Assembly: GCA_030248295.1 (NCBI GenBank)
Contig: JASANH010000209.1
Coordinates: 186,001-250,000 of the forward strand
Direction: 5' to 3'
DNA: 64,000 nucleotides
DNA from: Mesodorylaimus sp. YZB2_4
Taxonomy: Eukaryota > Nematoda > Enoplea > Dorylaimida > Dorylaimidae
Position numbers and translations under genes: made by a program. Below are positions 1-16,074 of the stretch, piece by piece. Below the pieces are notes generated by a model that saw only the letters and a program-made list of their open reading frames with translations, did not search any database and was not told the origin of the DNA. Every line of letters starts with the position of its first letter. Within the stretch, counting starts at the first letter, position 1.

Positions 1-3000
1 CTCGCTCGACTCGGACGCGCGCTCGAGGAAGGAATAAAAGCGTCGTTTGGGGTGAAAAATTATCGGTTTCGAGTGCACTATTTCGAATGTTGCCAAAATA
101 AGCCAATGAAGTCTTCCATTCGAAGTGGGCCCTTAGTCCGCAAGGTAGTATTTTGGATGATGTCCTTCGGGTTTACGTTATATTCCTTTCTCCCCTCGCC
201 CAATGTGCTTCCTCCTCCTTTTGGCCCGTCTACTTATGCTCTCGGCCAATAGAGCAGTAAAGGCCCAGCCAAACGATTAATTACAGCCGTCGTGTTTTCG
301 AAAACTAGCCTGGACAATTTCCTATCATCATACTCTTTTCGACCAGTGGCAGCGGCGCGTTTTGAAAGCTCTATGACGCGTATAAAATTTCGAAATGGTT
401 TATCCAATCCAAAATTGAAACGGTGCTCGGAGCCATCACGGTGGTCCTATACTCCTACACACACCGTTGATTCATAGGCGCAGGACGTGTGGCCCTTTTT
501 GCTCGTCTCGATGGGCCAATGGGCGGGACAGGCGCGAAGTACCTTGCTCATTCGTTTTTCTTTAAAGGACAAGATTTTTTGAAGATTGGGAAGCGATTTT
601 AATCGTGCGCAATTATTTTCTCGTTATCCACGAAAAACATCTCGACGAAGGAGGGCTTTGGCGATTGGTAGGTGTCTGCCGGATGAGTGATGCCCATTCG
701 TTGACCAGAGGGCGGACGGGCGAGGAAATGGAGACGGGACGCGCGTGTAATCCCTCTCCTCCTATCTGCCGAACAAACAGATCACTGGACGAGACAAAGC
801 TGCTGGCCAAGGTGAATCACAGGATTCGGCCATTGGTCACGAGTGGCCTGTAAACACCAGACGCGCGCCACCGTTCAATTTCTCAAGCGATCGGTGGCCG
901 CTCGGTCGCGTGCTGCACTCATGGTCAGAGGATACCTTGTTATAATTACAGCAGCTAAAACGGTTCGGGGCATCGGGTGACCGGTAATCCTCGATCGGGG
1001 TGCTCCCACAGGTGCTCGGGACCACCGTGCGAGCACGTGCTAGGATGCCAACGATCACTACTCGACACATTGATCGTGTCATGATGGCTTAGGGCGTAGT
1101 TTGAAACCCGATCTCGCGCGGCGATTTATGTGTAATGGGCCTCGGGGGTCTGGTGTTTATCCCATTGGGCACACCTGCGCCACAACTGCCAACCGTTTGA
1201 TGAGGGATGGTTTATGTCTGGCCTCACCTTGGATCGTCAGCTACCTCCGAGTCGCATAGTTTAGGATTTCGGGCCGAGGCGCGTATGGAGAACCACTTCT
1301 CGTCGCCGCCGGCGCCGGTCGGGACTCGCATCACCTAGGCAGGTAGCGATAAAATGGCTGGCAACTGGCGCACTTTGCACGAATTGCTTCACGAATTCTA
1401 AACGAGTTGGACTGCGAGGAGGGCGCGGCTGGTTGGAAGCTGCGGGGAGGACATGGGAACAGGTGTACGAAATGAAGAACAGCTCGACTGCGGTCCTCGC
1501 CGCTCGGTCTAAGAAGCATCCGCCATTAGGCACGGACCTGTTTCGGGGGTGAGTCGGGTGAGGATCGTGAAAATCGATGCCGAAAAGGAGGCGGGCGAGA
1601 GCGGGCACGGGTAAGGTAAGACTGTTCATATATGGGAACGTTAGGTGATGTCGGGGCTTAAATTATTTACTGTTCTTATTACTGACATATTTGCTTAGAA
1701 TAAGACCCGAGCCCCGTCTCTCCTCTTGGAGAGGGAAAATTAATCCGGCGGCCAGGAAAACACCTCTTGTGGACCGGCGGGCAGGGACGAGTGATTATGG
1801 TGAATCACGTTAGGGCGAGTGATTAGCATAAGAGCAGGCCGGACTACCTTGGCATTGGTGCCATCCCCTACGGTCACCTCGCGAGGGCGCCCGGTTTACC
1901 TTATCTGGACGCCGTGTGCGCTCAAGCGCTTCAGCTCGTTCTTGGGTGTTGCGTCAGAGCGAATATTCTTCCTTGCATATGTGCTCAGGGATGCATTTCG
2001 TTTCGTTTCTGCTAGACGGCGACAAGGTGACAGATGGGCTTCCAATTCGCTCGGTCGGTGGGGGTCTGCGCAAAATCCAATTACTCAATTCCTCTTAAGG
2101 AGATGGGCTTTCGCCTCGTCTCGCCCCTAAGAACATTTTGGATACGGGCGGCCATCGTCATCGTCGGTTCCGAAATGACCTGAGCTAACCTGGCTCAGCC
2201 GTCTCGCTCGTCCTGTTTGTCCTCTCCATGATCGCCGTCTGCTCGCCGGAGGGGCGTCTTCCTTTTATCACTGGCTGTCATCAGGTGCACGCCTCGACCA
2301 GACCTCAGCTAAAGTAGTTTGAGCATTTTCCAATTTCTAGCCTCCTTTTTTCGTGGCGCTATGATGAAAGCGTGTTTAGTCGGAGGAGTGGGCCGTATTT
2401 AGTCGTGCATACGGTCGACTCGGGCTCTCTGGGTGGCTAGTGGAAATCCAATAGATCACTGTCAGACCTCCACCGACGACGCGCTTAGGTAATTCGGCGT
2501 ATAGATATCCGTGTAGGGGCGCCAGGTGGGAGCCTCTCGCAGCCTCCATTACCTCCGCTTTCCATTTATGGTCGGGCTGCCCGGAAAAGGGAAGATGAAC
2601 TTTTCCGGTCCTCCCCTCCCCGCCTCCTGTTGAGTGCGTGTGAACGGGTGGCCTTTTATGTCTTCAATTTACCTAGCTCTTCTTCTAGCATTTATCGAAT
2701 GACCACGGCCCTCGCTCCTCCAATCTTCTCAGGCTCTCGAATTTCGAAAATTTCAGTCGGTACCTGTCGGACGTGGTTAGGTGCCGATTGCTGGCCCGAA
2801 TGCTCTCATTAATCACGCATGGGACAAAGGATGATGTGCGTGCCAGAGGACGCTTCCTCGCCCGGCTCGGCTTACACGCCCAACTTTCACCTTTGCCTCC
2901 CACTGCCGAGATTTATGCAACAAATGGCGCTGGTGTCGTTTCATGAAGAGACCAACCTGTTCTTGTCCACTCCGCAATGTCCTCAGTCTCGCGGTCAGCA

Positions 3001-3235
3001 GCTGTTGGCCCGAGTCAGCTAAAGTTTGATGCCGACGCTCGGCTGTCAACTTTTTATTTAGATTGCGACAACTGGTCGACGATTGACGGCCAATGTTTCC
3101 AGCAAAAAATCCCCGCCGTCCACTTAGCTAACTTTCGAGAAAAACTTATGCGCCTTCTCTCACAATCGCGTCGCGTCGTACCTGCCTCTACGTCTGGCAT
3201 AGCTTACTGTAGGCCAACTTTTTCAAACATTCTCT
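1..3235. other. Upstream intergenic region, no gene recognised
   Basis: No open frame here shows recognisable domains or splice-coherent coding structure on either strand; the longest frames (about 120 codons) have basic, low-complexity translations typical of GC-rich noncoding DNA. It lies directly upstream of the zag-1/ZEB gene, so it may hold its promoter and enhancers, but I cannot point to specific elements. Upstream noncoding exons cannot be excluded. Confidence 0.5.
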
Positions 3236-3245
3236 TCATTTTTAG
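3236..3245 (+). promoter_or_regulatory. Splice acceptor before the zag-1 start (5' UTR intron or trans-splice site)
   Basis: A pyrimidine-rich stretch ending TTCATTTTTAG precedes the first coding exon by about 120 bases. It could close a 5' UTR intron or receive a trans-spliced leader, as is common in nematodes. A short upstream ATG at 3296 opens a five-codon frame (Met-Ala-Val-Ile then stop) before the main ATG at 3364. Transcript 5' ends would decide between the two. Confidence 0.4.
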
Positions 3246-3363
3246 TTTTTGTTCCGAGTAGAGTCTTCCTAAATTGGGAGGTGGTGCGGGCGAGGATGGC
3301 CGTCATTTGATCAAAACATCGAATCGTCGAGTAGAAAAGAGTGCTTTTTGTGATTCGTCTATT

Positions 3364-7473
<4,110 letters not shown>

Positions 7474-8575
7474 TCAACTATCGTCATATTCGACGTGAAC
7501 ACTAGTCGACTCGTCAGCGGCGAATGGGCGTGGCGTGTGGTCCATATAATCTTATCTCATTGTCATTGTCAGTCTTACACAACGATATCGGGGATTCGGC
7601 ACGTGTTTTCTATGTCATTCCATTCATAGAACATAAAAAGCAGCTTTTCAGATAAGTCTGCCTGAAATTGATGTTTTTTCTTGAAATCAGCAGTCCAGGA
7701 AATTCTTGCCGAGGAATGACTTTTTTCTCTTTTTTTGGTAGCTGATTGTCTTCCTTCTATTTCCATTTTTTGCTGAGGCTAATTCAGCCCTGTCTATTTT
7801 TCGCATACAGCGTAGGTATTGTATGTTGCTCTCATTTTGTGAGCACCTACGTCGAAGTGTGCCAAAGAGCCTCATCGAACAAATGGTGTAAATTTTTAGC
7901 TTTTATTGATTTTTTCGATTTTTGGTCCTAATATTTTTATGATTCGGCTTCCGATCGATTCGATGTGTATGCATAGTAGATATGTGTTGTCTGATTTCCG
8001 TGTGCTTCCTGTTCACCTCTTTCTCGTCGAGGGTTCGCTTTTGTTTGACATTATCTACCTGCTACCGATTCGCAAATCTGCTTGATCCCAAAAATGGTGT
8101 CCTAGAGTAGGGGTAGGAGTGTGTACCTCTGGTGTTTGTTCTTCCTATTTCTGCTCGTCGTCGTTTTTTCTTGTCTGTTTTTGAGAGACTGAACGACAAA
8201 ATCGGTGCTTCCAGTCGTGTACAGTCTTCCATAAGACTCGTATACATTTTTCTTGATGCGTGTAATCGTCGTCGCTTCCTTTTTTGCATAGATTTTACTT
8301 TTTTTTCTTGCGCGCTTCCAACGAATTTTTTCGAATGCCAAATTTAGTCGAGGTCAAATCAACGATTCGCTTTTTAGGGCAATTAACAATCGTGTATTTT
8401 AAAGGTGCGTGCGAGTGCGTGTTTCTTTATTGCTAGGCCAATCTTGCAGTATGTAGAATCGCTTTTGGTGTACCGGTGCTCAATATGCTGATCATCGTTT
8501 CCCTAATTAGGATACGTCTCCTTTTTTTGGCTAGTCGCACACTCTCTTATCAGTCACAATAGGAGCATGGGAATT
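7474..8575. other. 3' flank of zag-1, T-rich spacer, no gene recognised
   Basis: T-rich DNA after the zag-1 stop, probably containing its 3' UTR. No canonical AATAAA near the stop could be assigned with confidence and no coding exon is supported on either strand. Confidence 0.45.
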
Positions 8576-8787
8576 GACCTGATCTGATTCTTTTGTTTGA
8601 ACTATGGTTGGCCTACTTGTGTGCTATGGATGTAGCTACGTGAGCGTGTAGTATGTGACTCAGTGAACTCGGAAGGGTGTTCGAATTCCGTATTGCCAAA
8701 GTCGTGTAATGAGCGCGCAGGTAACAATGTGTACATACAGTCACTATGTGCGGCTATCAATTATTTTGTGCCGTCTGCAATGTCCGT
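8576..8787 (+). repeat. 212-bp dispersed duplicate, uninterrupted copy
   Basis: This block, starting GACCTGATCTGATTCTTTTG and ending near CTGCAATGTCCGT, recurs almost base for base at 9370-9549 plus 9881-9912. The one difference I noticed is CAGGTAAC here versus CAGATAAC there. The near identity indicates a recent duplication or a young repeat family. It serves as the empty-site reference for the insertion in the second copy. Confidence 0.85.
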
Positions 8788-8949
8788 TTATGGTCTTGTG
8801 TCGTGTTGTGTGGTTCAGTGTGCTGGAATTTGGAATTTTTGCTGTGCTATATTTTGTTTTCCGTGAACAGGTCTTGCCGCGCTTTGCTGGAAGATCTCCT
8901 TGGTTATGTATTTAAAATGATAAAATGTGTAAGCAAAAGTTAGAGCAAT

Positions 8950-8965
8950 GGGGGGGGGGGGGGGG
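8950..8965 (+). repeat. Poly-G tract
   Basis: An uninterrupted run of 16 G residues. It is a simple homopolymer with no attached gene; length may be unreliable in the assembly. Confidence 0.9.
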
Positions 8966-9369
8966 TATGAAACTATGATACGAGGCGGCGATGGCTAGGA
9001 TTTCCAATGACGAGCAATAGGAAACAGGAACACAAATAAGCCACCCGGGATGACCAGCATCCGACCATATGGTAAAGAATGGTCTATAATCAAAGCCAAG
9101 CACAACCGGCCATACACCACACCCCAGCCTTGGCCATATGGCAAGTTCTACTCTCCTGTATGTACGCACACACACATAGCGACTGTTACTGGCAATCGAT
9201 CACTTTAAGCGGAAGATTTTTTCTTTTATCATTGGTTATTACAGAATAAAAGGAGCAGAGGGATAGCGAGTCCCTATCACAGGCCGCCGGAGACCAGTGT
9301 TATTGGATAGCCATTCCCGACCTTATGCCCTACTTGGCCTACGATTAGGAGATCTGCCTGGAGCTTTGG

Positions 9370-9912
9370 GACCTGATCTGATTCTTTTGTTTGAACTATG
9401 GTTGGCCTACTTGTGTGCTATGGATGTAGCTACGTGAGCGTGTAGTATGTGACTCAGTGAACTCGGAAGGGTGTTCGAATTCCGTATTGCCAAAGTCGTG
9501 TAATGAGCGCGCAGATAACAATGTGTACATACAGTCACTATGTGCGGCTTGTCGAGAACGGTTTCTCGTTTAGGTTTTTTCTGTCGAATGGCACTGGTGA
9601 GACAGGTTTCCTTGCTAGGTCAAGGTACAGATTTGTAGGTGCTAAGATGTCCTTCGGTTCTTTGTCTGGAACCTGTTTTTTCTTTGTGGTAATTGGTGCA
9701 CTGAGACTAGGAAAGGAAGAAGGGGTTATAACATCTTTTGCGAGTCCTAGAGAGCAGTCCTTTGGTTGTTGATTTTGTTTTGCCAAGAACGATTGTTGCA
9801 CGACACCTTTGCCTCCTACTCTGCCCCTCTTGTCGCCGAAGATTAGTATTCGTTAGCTTCCACTGCCACGCGACACGGCTATCAATTATTTTGTGCCGTC
9901 TGCAATGTCCGT
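9370..9912 (+). repeat. Second copy of the 212-bp duplicate, split by an insertion
   Basis: The left part (9370-9549) matches 8576-8757 and the right part (9876-9912) resumes the match after a 326-bp insertion. The five bases CGGCT occur once at the corresponding site of the uninterrupted copy but on both sides of the insertion here, so the interruption is a target-site-duplicating insertion. Confidence 0.85.
9550..9875 (+). mobile_element. Solo-LTR-like element (TG...CA ends, 5-bp target duplication)
   Basis: The element starts TGTCGAGAAC and ends CACGCGACA, so it has TG...CA termini and short inverted ends. It is flanked by the perfect 5-bp duplication CGGCT (9545-9549 and 9876-9880), and the empty site is preserved at 8576-8787. 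It is 326 bp with no coding capacity. Five-base duplications with TG/CA ends are typical of LTR retrotransposons, so a solo LTR is the best reading. A short DNA transposon is the alternative. Confidence 0.65.
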
Positions 9913-10569
9913 CTCCCCATGGTATCGTCCAGGTGCTGTGGGACTATTTAACCTGTTACAACTTTTAGTTTCCGCCTCGGGCCTATTTCAAACAGTAGTG
10001 TGCTCAGGACATTGTTTGAGTATTCCTGGTATGTCTTGCTGTACACTTGACAGGTGTCGCGTCTATGTTGCGCTTTGATCCTTGAATTCCACGGTAAAAT
10101 CTGAGCGAAAGTGTAATCAAGGCGGATGAGAGCAATGAAGATGGGAATCTCGGTTTATCGACATGTCTTTTTTGTTTATTCTATAGTGGTCTTTTTATGT
10201 CACTTAGTGCTTGAGTCCAGTAAACTGCTTTGCTGACAGTTAATTTATCATTATCTGAAGGAGTCATGGTGACAGAAGACTGATACGAGGCTCCTGCATG
10301 ACTTTACGCGGGGAGCAATCGTAATGATTGATTGGAATGACCTGTGCGACACACTGAAAAGGGTCGATATTGTAGTTTAAGTTGATACACTACAGTGTAT
10401 GTGAAGCTGAACAGGTGGACAGGTGGCGGTGAAGCGATGATACTGTACAAGGCGATACTGCGCAGACCGTGAGAGGGTTTAGGAGATGTGACTGACTTGG
10501 TCACTGGTCCATGTATTTCCATCACAAACACTGCTGGGAGTTGCAATCTATTATCACCTGTGTCACCCG

Positions 10570-10924
10570 TGTCGCCCAAGCGCAGTGGAACTTGGCTCGG
10601 GGGCGACAAGGGGCAGAGTTTTGGTGTCACGGGCGAGGAGTCGATGGCACTGCAAATGGCAGGAGAAATGTGTGTCCAACATATTTACTGCCACAAGAAC
10701 AATGTGACCAGAGCGGACTGCTCAGCTAAAACTACCAACGATGTTATGACCGCCTCCTCCCTTTCCTAGTCTCAGTGCACAAATTATCACAAAGAGAACA
10801 GGTTCCAGACAAGAAACTATGGACACCTTGGCACCTATGAATCTGTACCTTGCCCTATCAAAGAAACCTGTCTCACCAGTGCCATTCGACAGAAAAAAAC
10901 CTAAACGAGAAACCTTTCTCGACA
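10570..10924 (-). mobile_element. Second copy of the solo-LTR-like element
   Basis: Read on the minus strand this segment begins TGTCGAGAAAGG and ends GGGCGACA, and matches the element at 9550-9875 along most of its length. Flanking pentamers are ACCCG and ATCCG, a 4-of-5 match consistent with an older target duplication. The copy is about 30 bp longer than the other. No internal retroviral-type genes are seen near either copy. Confidence 0.55.
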
Positions 10925-11742
10925 ATCCGTGCAGCATAGCTTCGAGCCAGTTACAGCGTCCAATATGCTGTGCTCAATGCTCATCATATACCGTGTTCTG
11001 TTGCCCCTGTCGAGAATTACAGGCGTATTTCTATCACATTTTTCGTACAGGACTGAAAATTTGATTTGAAAGGGTGACAAAGAAAATTCAGTCTCGGCTG
11101 AGATTCAGCTTTGTTTCAGGCGCAGATTCAATATATTTGAAGTTAAAAGGTTCTAAGCAGACGAAGAACCTGACGATGCGCGTTGCCGTTTTAGTGCGCA
11201 GTGCGCTGAAGTGCTTAGCTACTGAGTTAACAGACAGACAGAAGAAGCAATGGCTATCCTGATAGCTGAGGTTGGCCTTGTGGTCTCGTGGATAATTTTT
11301 GTTAGGTTTCTTGAGTTTGCCCAGTGAAGCCAGAAATCTTGTCTCGGCCATGCTCTGCTGGACGGACTGACGGCGGTCTTGATGAACCCTTGATGCTTCG
11401 CAGACATTGGAAGCCACTGAGCAAGCTGGCATGAGCGTGTTTATAAGACTGGAAAAGATTGTCACCTGCTGCACGATTGACGTGACGCATGTGGATGGAA
11501 TAACGAGGTTAGTTCTAATTCATTATGCAGATCAATGAGTGTAAGAACGAGTCTTGTTTTGTTGCGTGCGTTCTTTCCCTGTGCAGCATGAAGCTGGTTT
11601 GTATGACGCTGATGTCTTCAATCAACTTGAAGTCACGTGGCTGTCCTCAATTATCTCGACTACCATTTCGCTTCATTTTCACAAGGCCCCCAGCATGTCA
11701 ATTATGTCAGACAGGAAGGACAGGCATCTTAGTCTCAGCTCC

Positions 11743-11945
11743 TTTCCAAGATGATAATCGGTGTGCTCGGAAAGGGAATTGGACTGTGAATCGGGTTTGG
11801 CAGACGGCTTCTTTTTTCACTTACGTTCCGCAATACTTCTTTTGTGATTTGTTCAGGTCACATACCTTGTGCCTTCTTTGCTTTAACGTACGCTTGCCGC
11901 CAACTTTATGTGTTTTTTGGGAAATAAAACTCTAAATATAAAAAA
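11743..11945 (+). mobile_element. Short retrocopy with poly-A and 17-bp target duplication
   Basis: A 17-base direct repeat, ATCTTAGTCTCAGCTCC, occurs at 11726-11742 and 11946-11962. Between the copies lies 203 bp that end with an AATAAA signal at 11923 followed by an A-rich tail abutting the right repeat. This is the signature of LINE-mediated retroposition of the 3' end of an mRNA or of a SINE-like RNA. No coding frame is recognisable, so the parent transcript is unknown. Confidence 0.6.
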
Positions 11946-12002
11946 ATCTTAGTCTCAGCTCCAACCCGATGTGGTCAACATCAGTGACTGTTCCATGACT
12001 GT

Positions 12003-13183
12003 ATGAGTATGGCTACTATGCACAATCTCACCTTCAATGGTTCTGATGGTGGTGGATCTGGAACAGATATTTCATTTCCAGCGGGAGTAACCTATGTTAC
12101 CATGGGCATCGCGTTTACCATCTTGCACGTTATTTGTGCTCACATCATGTACACTGACAAGGAGATGAAGAATCCGACCTATCACCTGATGGTCAGTCTG
12201 AGTATTATCGATTGCTCGACCCTGTGTGTCATAGCCATCTATTCGGGCAGTGTGCTGGTGTCCGGCGGGGAGCAATACGACGCGTTGCACCGAGCACTCG
12301 GCTTCGTTCAAGTCTTTGCATGGTATTTGAGCTGCGTGATTTTGGTGGCTATCGCATTGAGTCGATGGGTCTGGCTCACATGCCCTCGAAAGTCTCCTTT
12401 TATCTTCAGGTAAGATTAATCTTTAAGCCACGCTTTTCCAGTGCAGACTTGCGTACTCCAGTGTAACATCTCATTCAACACTGCAGCACCAGCTGCGCAC
12501 TCCTTGTCAGACTCTCTCGGGAACGTTCTATAGTGCATCTCCGCATGCTATGCAGATTTGTATAGCAGTCGGAAATGTGATCTCTGTGCCTGACGGGTGT
12601 TGATTTCAGAAGAAACGTCATGTGGGCGATTCACTTAGTACCGTCCATAATTTTCGGCCTTTTATACTCCTACGGTCAGTTGGCAATGGTGCCTCAAGCA
12701 TTTCGCTTTATGCCCCCTTATCTGACCTGGGGTTTTGCTATAGAAGACTCTTATGGCAATTTCTTGCGTTGGATGAACTTCGCCGTCACCACCTTGTGTT
12801 CAATAATGGAAACAGTCTTCAATATATTATCTTTTATCAGTGTACATAAAATGCGAAAATTAATCAGTGATAACGTGGCTACTGTAAAGAATCAACGACG
12901 TGAAATGAAGTTACTCGTCCAATGTTTCATTATCGGGAGCATATTTGTGACGACAGACATGGTTTTCACTGTCGCCTGGGCGGCCGGATGGAGCTCGCAA
13001 GCAAGTCTCCTCTTCGTTCATTTGGTCTGGACGTTCAACCACTGCGTGAACCCCCTTGTGTACCTCGCCATGAACCAAAAATTGAGGACACGGTTCCTAA
13101 ACCTGATAACATTGGGCAAGTGGCAGGAGCCGACCGAGGTGTCTGTTCAGACGGTTGACGTGTCGAGTCGAATGGCCAGGTGA
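12003..13183 (+). CDS. Srt-like seven-transmembrane chemoreceptor
   Basis: Probable chemosensory G-protein-coupled receptor of nematode serpentine type, closest in layout to the Srt family; ligand unknown. Exons 12003-12409 and 12610-13183 join in phase to give 326 aa. The extracellular N-terminus has Asn-Leu-Thr and Asn-Gly-Ser glycosylation sites. Seven hydrophobic segments follow, including YVTMGIAFTILHVICAHIMY (TM1), a segment after NPTYHLMVSLSIIDC (TM2), SCVILVAIALSRW (TM3) and TM7 ending NHCVNPLVYLAMNQKLR, which keeps the family's NPxxYLxxNxxxR pattern. There is no DRY motif; SRW takes its place. The intron falls after the third helix, in the second intracellular loop. A decayed relative with the same exon boundary lies 5 kb downstream at 18182-19138. 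The first ATG is used; a second lies three codons on. Family assignment to Srt rather than a sister serpentine family is moderately sure. Confidence 0.75.
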
Positions 13184-16074
13184 AAAGTCGTTTTGGAAAA
13201 GGCAGAGAACAGAGTATGTTTGATGAAGCTGTGCTGGAATGATAGCGTTCGTCCGCGTGTATCCGAATGATAGTTCATGGCTGCATACTTCTAATCGGGC
13301 GTGTGCATTGCTATGCTATGGATACTATTGGTTGACTGCCACCGAGAGTAGTAGCGTACGTGCGTTTCGGGAATATCTGTGTGGTCAATAATCGAGTATG
13401 GCTCATCGTAGTCTGTGCACGTTTGGTGAGTTCGGTTCCGGGCTGTGAGTCCTCATACTACAACCTGAAGTCCCTGAGAACCCGAGCCCGTAGACAAGTG
13501 GTTAGGCGAGCCACATTGGTGATCGTCATTACATATGGCTGTGCGAGGTGCATGCATGTCATTGTTCTACTGTGTATGTAAGCTGGCGTTGCATAGTCGT
13601 CAGGAATCGAAAACTTGGTTTTCGTCCCATGGTGCATCTGACTGAGAATACTATCTGTCCATAACTTTCGAACAGCACACAGTACTGTACAGATGCTAGT
13701 GGCCGACTATCTCTCATAAACACAATTTTATGCGTGCGCCCGTGCACCTGCTTTTCTTTTGTACATAGAGCAACGATGGAAACCCTTTGTCCCACAGTTG
13801 ATTGCGTACAAACTACGCATAGTTTGCTTATTACTTATTGAAATTCGGATGCGTATTCCAATGCATGTACGCATACACAAACTGGCTTGTACGCAATACA
13901 TACAATGCGTACGCCAATATAAGCAGCTTGAGCCAAATTATAAATTATCGCGCATTTTTTTTCTAACTATTGCGACGATAGATAAGGCCAAGGTGCTGAC
14001 ATCCTCTTCTTCTTCTTCCGTATTTCTTGTCTCAGAGTTATTGTCTCTGAGGCACCAGTGTGTTTGAGTCATGCCTCATTTCAATTATGAACTGGCTTTG
14101 CGCGTAGAATGAAGGGCTGCCATATATAACCCTGCATAACCACATTTATCTCCTTTATACTTCTTTTTTGACCCTTTTTGATTGTTCTCCATGTCGCTAT
14201 ACAGCTCTCATAAATTCATCATAAAGCCCCCAGCATAAAGAGACAGTTTTTGTGCAACTTTGCATGCAGTGGTCCCTGTGCAGGCTTCACAGTAGGAGTA
14301 AGTATGATAGTTTGTAGCGATTCTGTAACTACGCTAATTTATTTAGCCTCCTCGGTAAGGATTGCTCACGTGCATTATGTAGGAGACCAAGAGGAGTGGG
14401 TGGAAGAAATTGTATTCGATTCCACGAACTGATTCGCTCGTTAGAAGTCCTGAGGTTGCTCAATGAAGATCCTCCCAAAGCGAGCCTACGCACTGTGTGA
14501 GGAAAATGCCGATAGGAAGCGTCTTGTATGTTTATTCACACAATCGGGCAGACAGTGAATTGTGCTTCTAAAGAGCGGTATAATAATATGGAATGCTAGA
14601 AAAAGACTTGCTTTTACAATCCAATTGGGTCACGACATTTTAAAACCCCTGTCATTCTTGAAAGTTCTTATCCGATGCAACTGTTCTTATCCGAATTTTG
14701 AACAAGAAATTTGGAAAGTCTTAGCAGTCTTCTTGTAAAGTCTTAGCAATGTTTTGTGAGCGCGTGGTCGTTACGCTGCAAGCCTCCAAAAGACTAGAAT
14801 GTCATGTCAAAAAAACTAAGTCAGGCATGCAGGTCTGCGGCCTCAAAGCCAAAGTCCGTGCTAGGTTTTTGGATTATATAGCTAAATATCACATTATGCC
14901 CTCGTGGCTATGGCATCTTCCGCCAGTGCTGAACAAGTGTTTCAAAAAGTACCGCGCTGGAACTATTCATGGCAATTAAGGCAACGATTGGGTGGGAGCT
15001 GAGAAGAACCCATGATCGAAGCTGACAGGAATTTTTCAAGTTGGACGTTTACAGCTGGCCGTAAGCGGCAGCGAAATGTACTGCCATGTCGAAATGACCT
15101 TGCAGCTGCTATGGTCGCTGATAATTTCAGTCAAGGGTACATAGTTAGTCACAGTGGGGAGCTAGAAACCGACTGTAAAAAATACGCAACAGTCACGCAA
15201 ACTTTTATGCATACTTTGTGGAGTACGCAATTTGCGTATTACGCAATACGCATACGCATTCGAGAGACTTTGCGTACACGCATACACATTCAAATCAAGT
15301 ACCAGTATGTTTACCAACCTTAGTCAATTCACATCAAATCAAAAATCCGCACAGAATAATGGATGCTTTAGATGTAATTTGCCCTTGTTCCCAAGTACAG
15401 TATATTATGAATTATGCGGGGCCAAATTACTCATTAGGGATTCATGAATTCATTAGCGAGTCGTTTAATTAATCAAAGAGGCTTTAGTCCTACCATGAGG
15501 TACAGAAAGGTTTAAAAAGGCGTGATTGGTCATGAATGTTAGATAAATGATCAGTAATCCTTCTTGCCAGTGTACTAAATTATACTACACAAATCGAAGG
15601 TCCGGAAATTTCAATCTGTGCTTAACATTATTGATACAAAAAAGGTTACCGCTCGCACCACAAAACAAAGTTTCTCGTGCACACACGAGACCCTGTTTTG
15701 TTTGCTGCTGCCGCTGTGGTAACCTAGCGAGTCAAGCTAGGTGTCGTGCGATAGCAACGAAAGACGTGCCAACGAGACTTTACTTTAACAACCGCACGAA
15801 GCACATACACAATCCAGACTGACTGACGAAACCTCGACAGACAACAGGGGACCAACGGGCAAGGCACAGCAACCAATCAGCGAACAAAGGACGGGCAGGA
15901 AGGGTCTGACTCACCGACAAGGCCGTCTGGGTCACCAGAACTCAAAAAGAAGGGAGCTAACCAAATTCGACACCCTTACACTGCTCTCGCAACGCTGCAC
16001 GTGAAGAGAAACTTGCATGCTCAAGAGACGCCTAAATTACAAAAAAGAGAAGATAATAACCTGACGGTTCATTT
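13184..16074. other. Intergenic region with two ACGCA-rich clusters
   Basis: No gene is supported. Two clusters rich in TACGCA/GCGTAC words, at about 13800-13925 and 15205-15300, face each other about 1.3 kb apart and may be subterminal repeats of an old DNA transposon. Weak tRNA A-box-like text is present near 13490. Short open frames here lack splice or domain support. Confidence 0.35.

Noticed and set aside
1261-1629. 122-codon minus-strand open frame
   Set aside because: Arg/Pro-rich translation with no domain, no splice context and GC-rich noncoding look.
11525-11935. 136-codon plus-strand frame upstream of the receptor
   Set aside because: It runs through the target duplication and retrocopy insertion, so it is a chance fusion of unrelated sequence.
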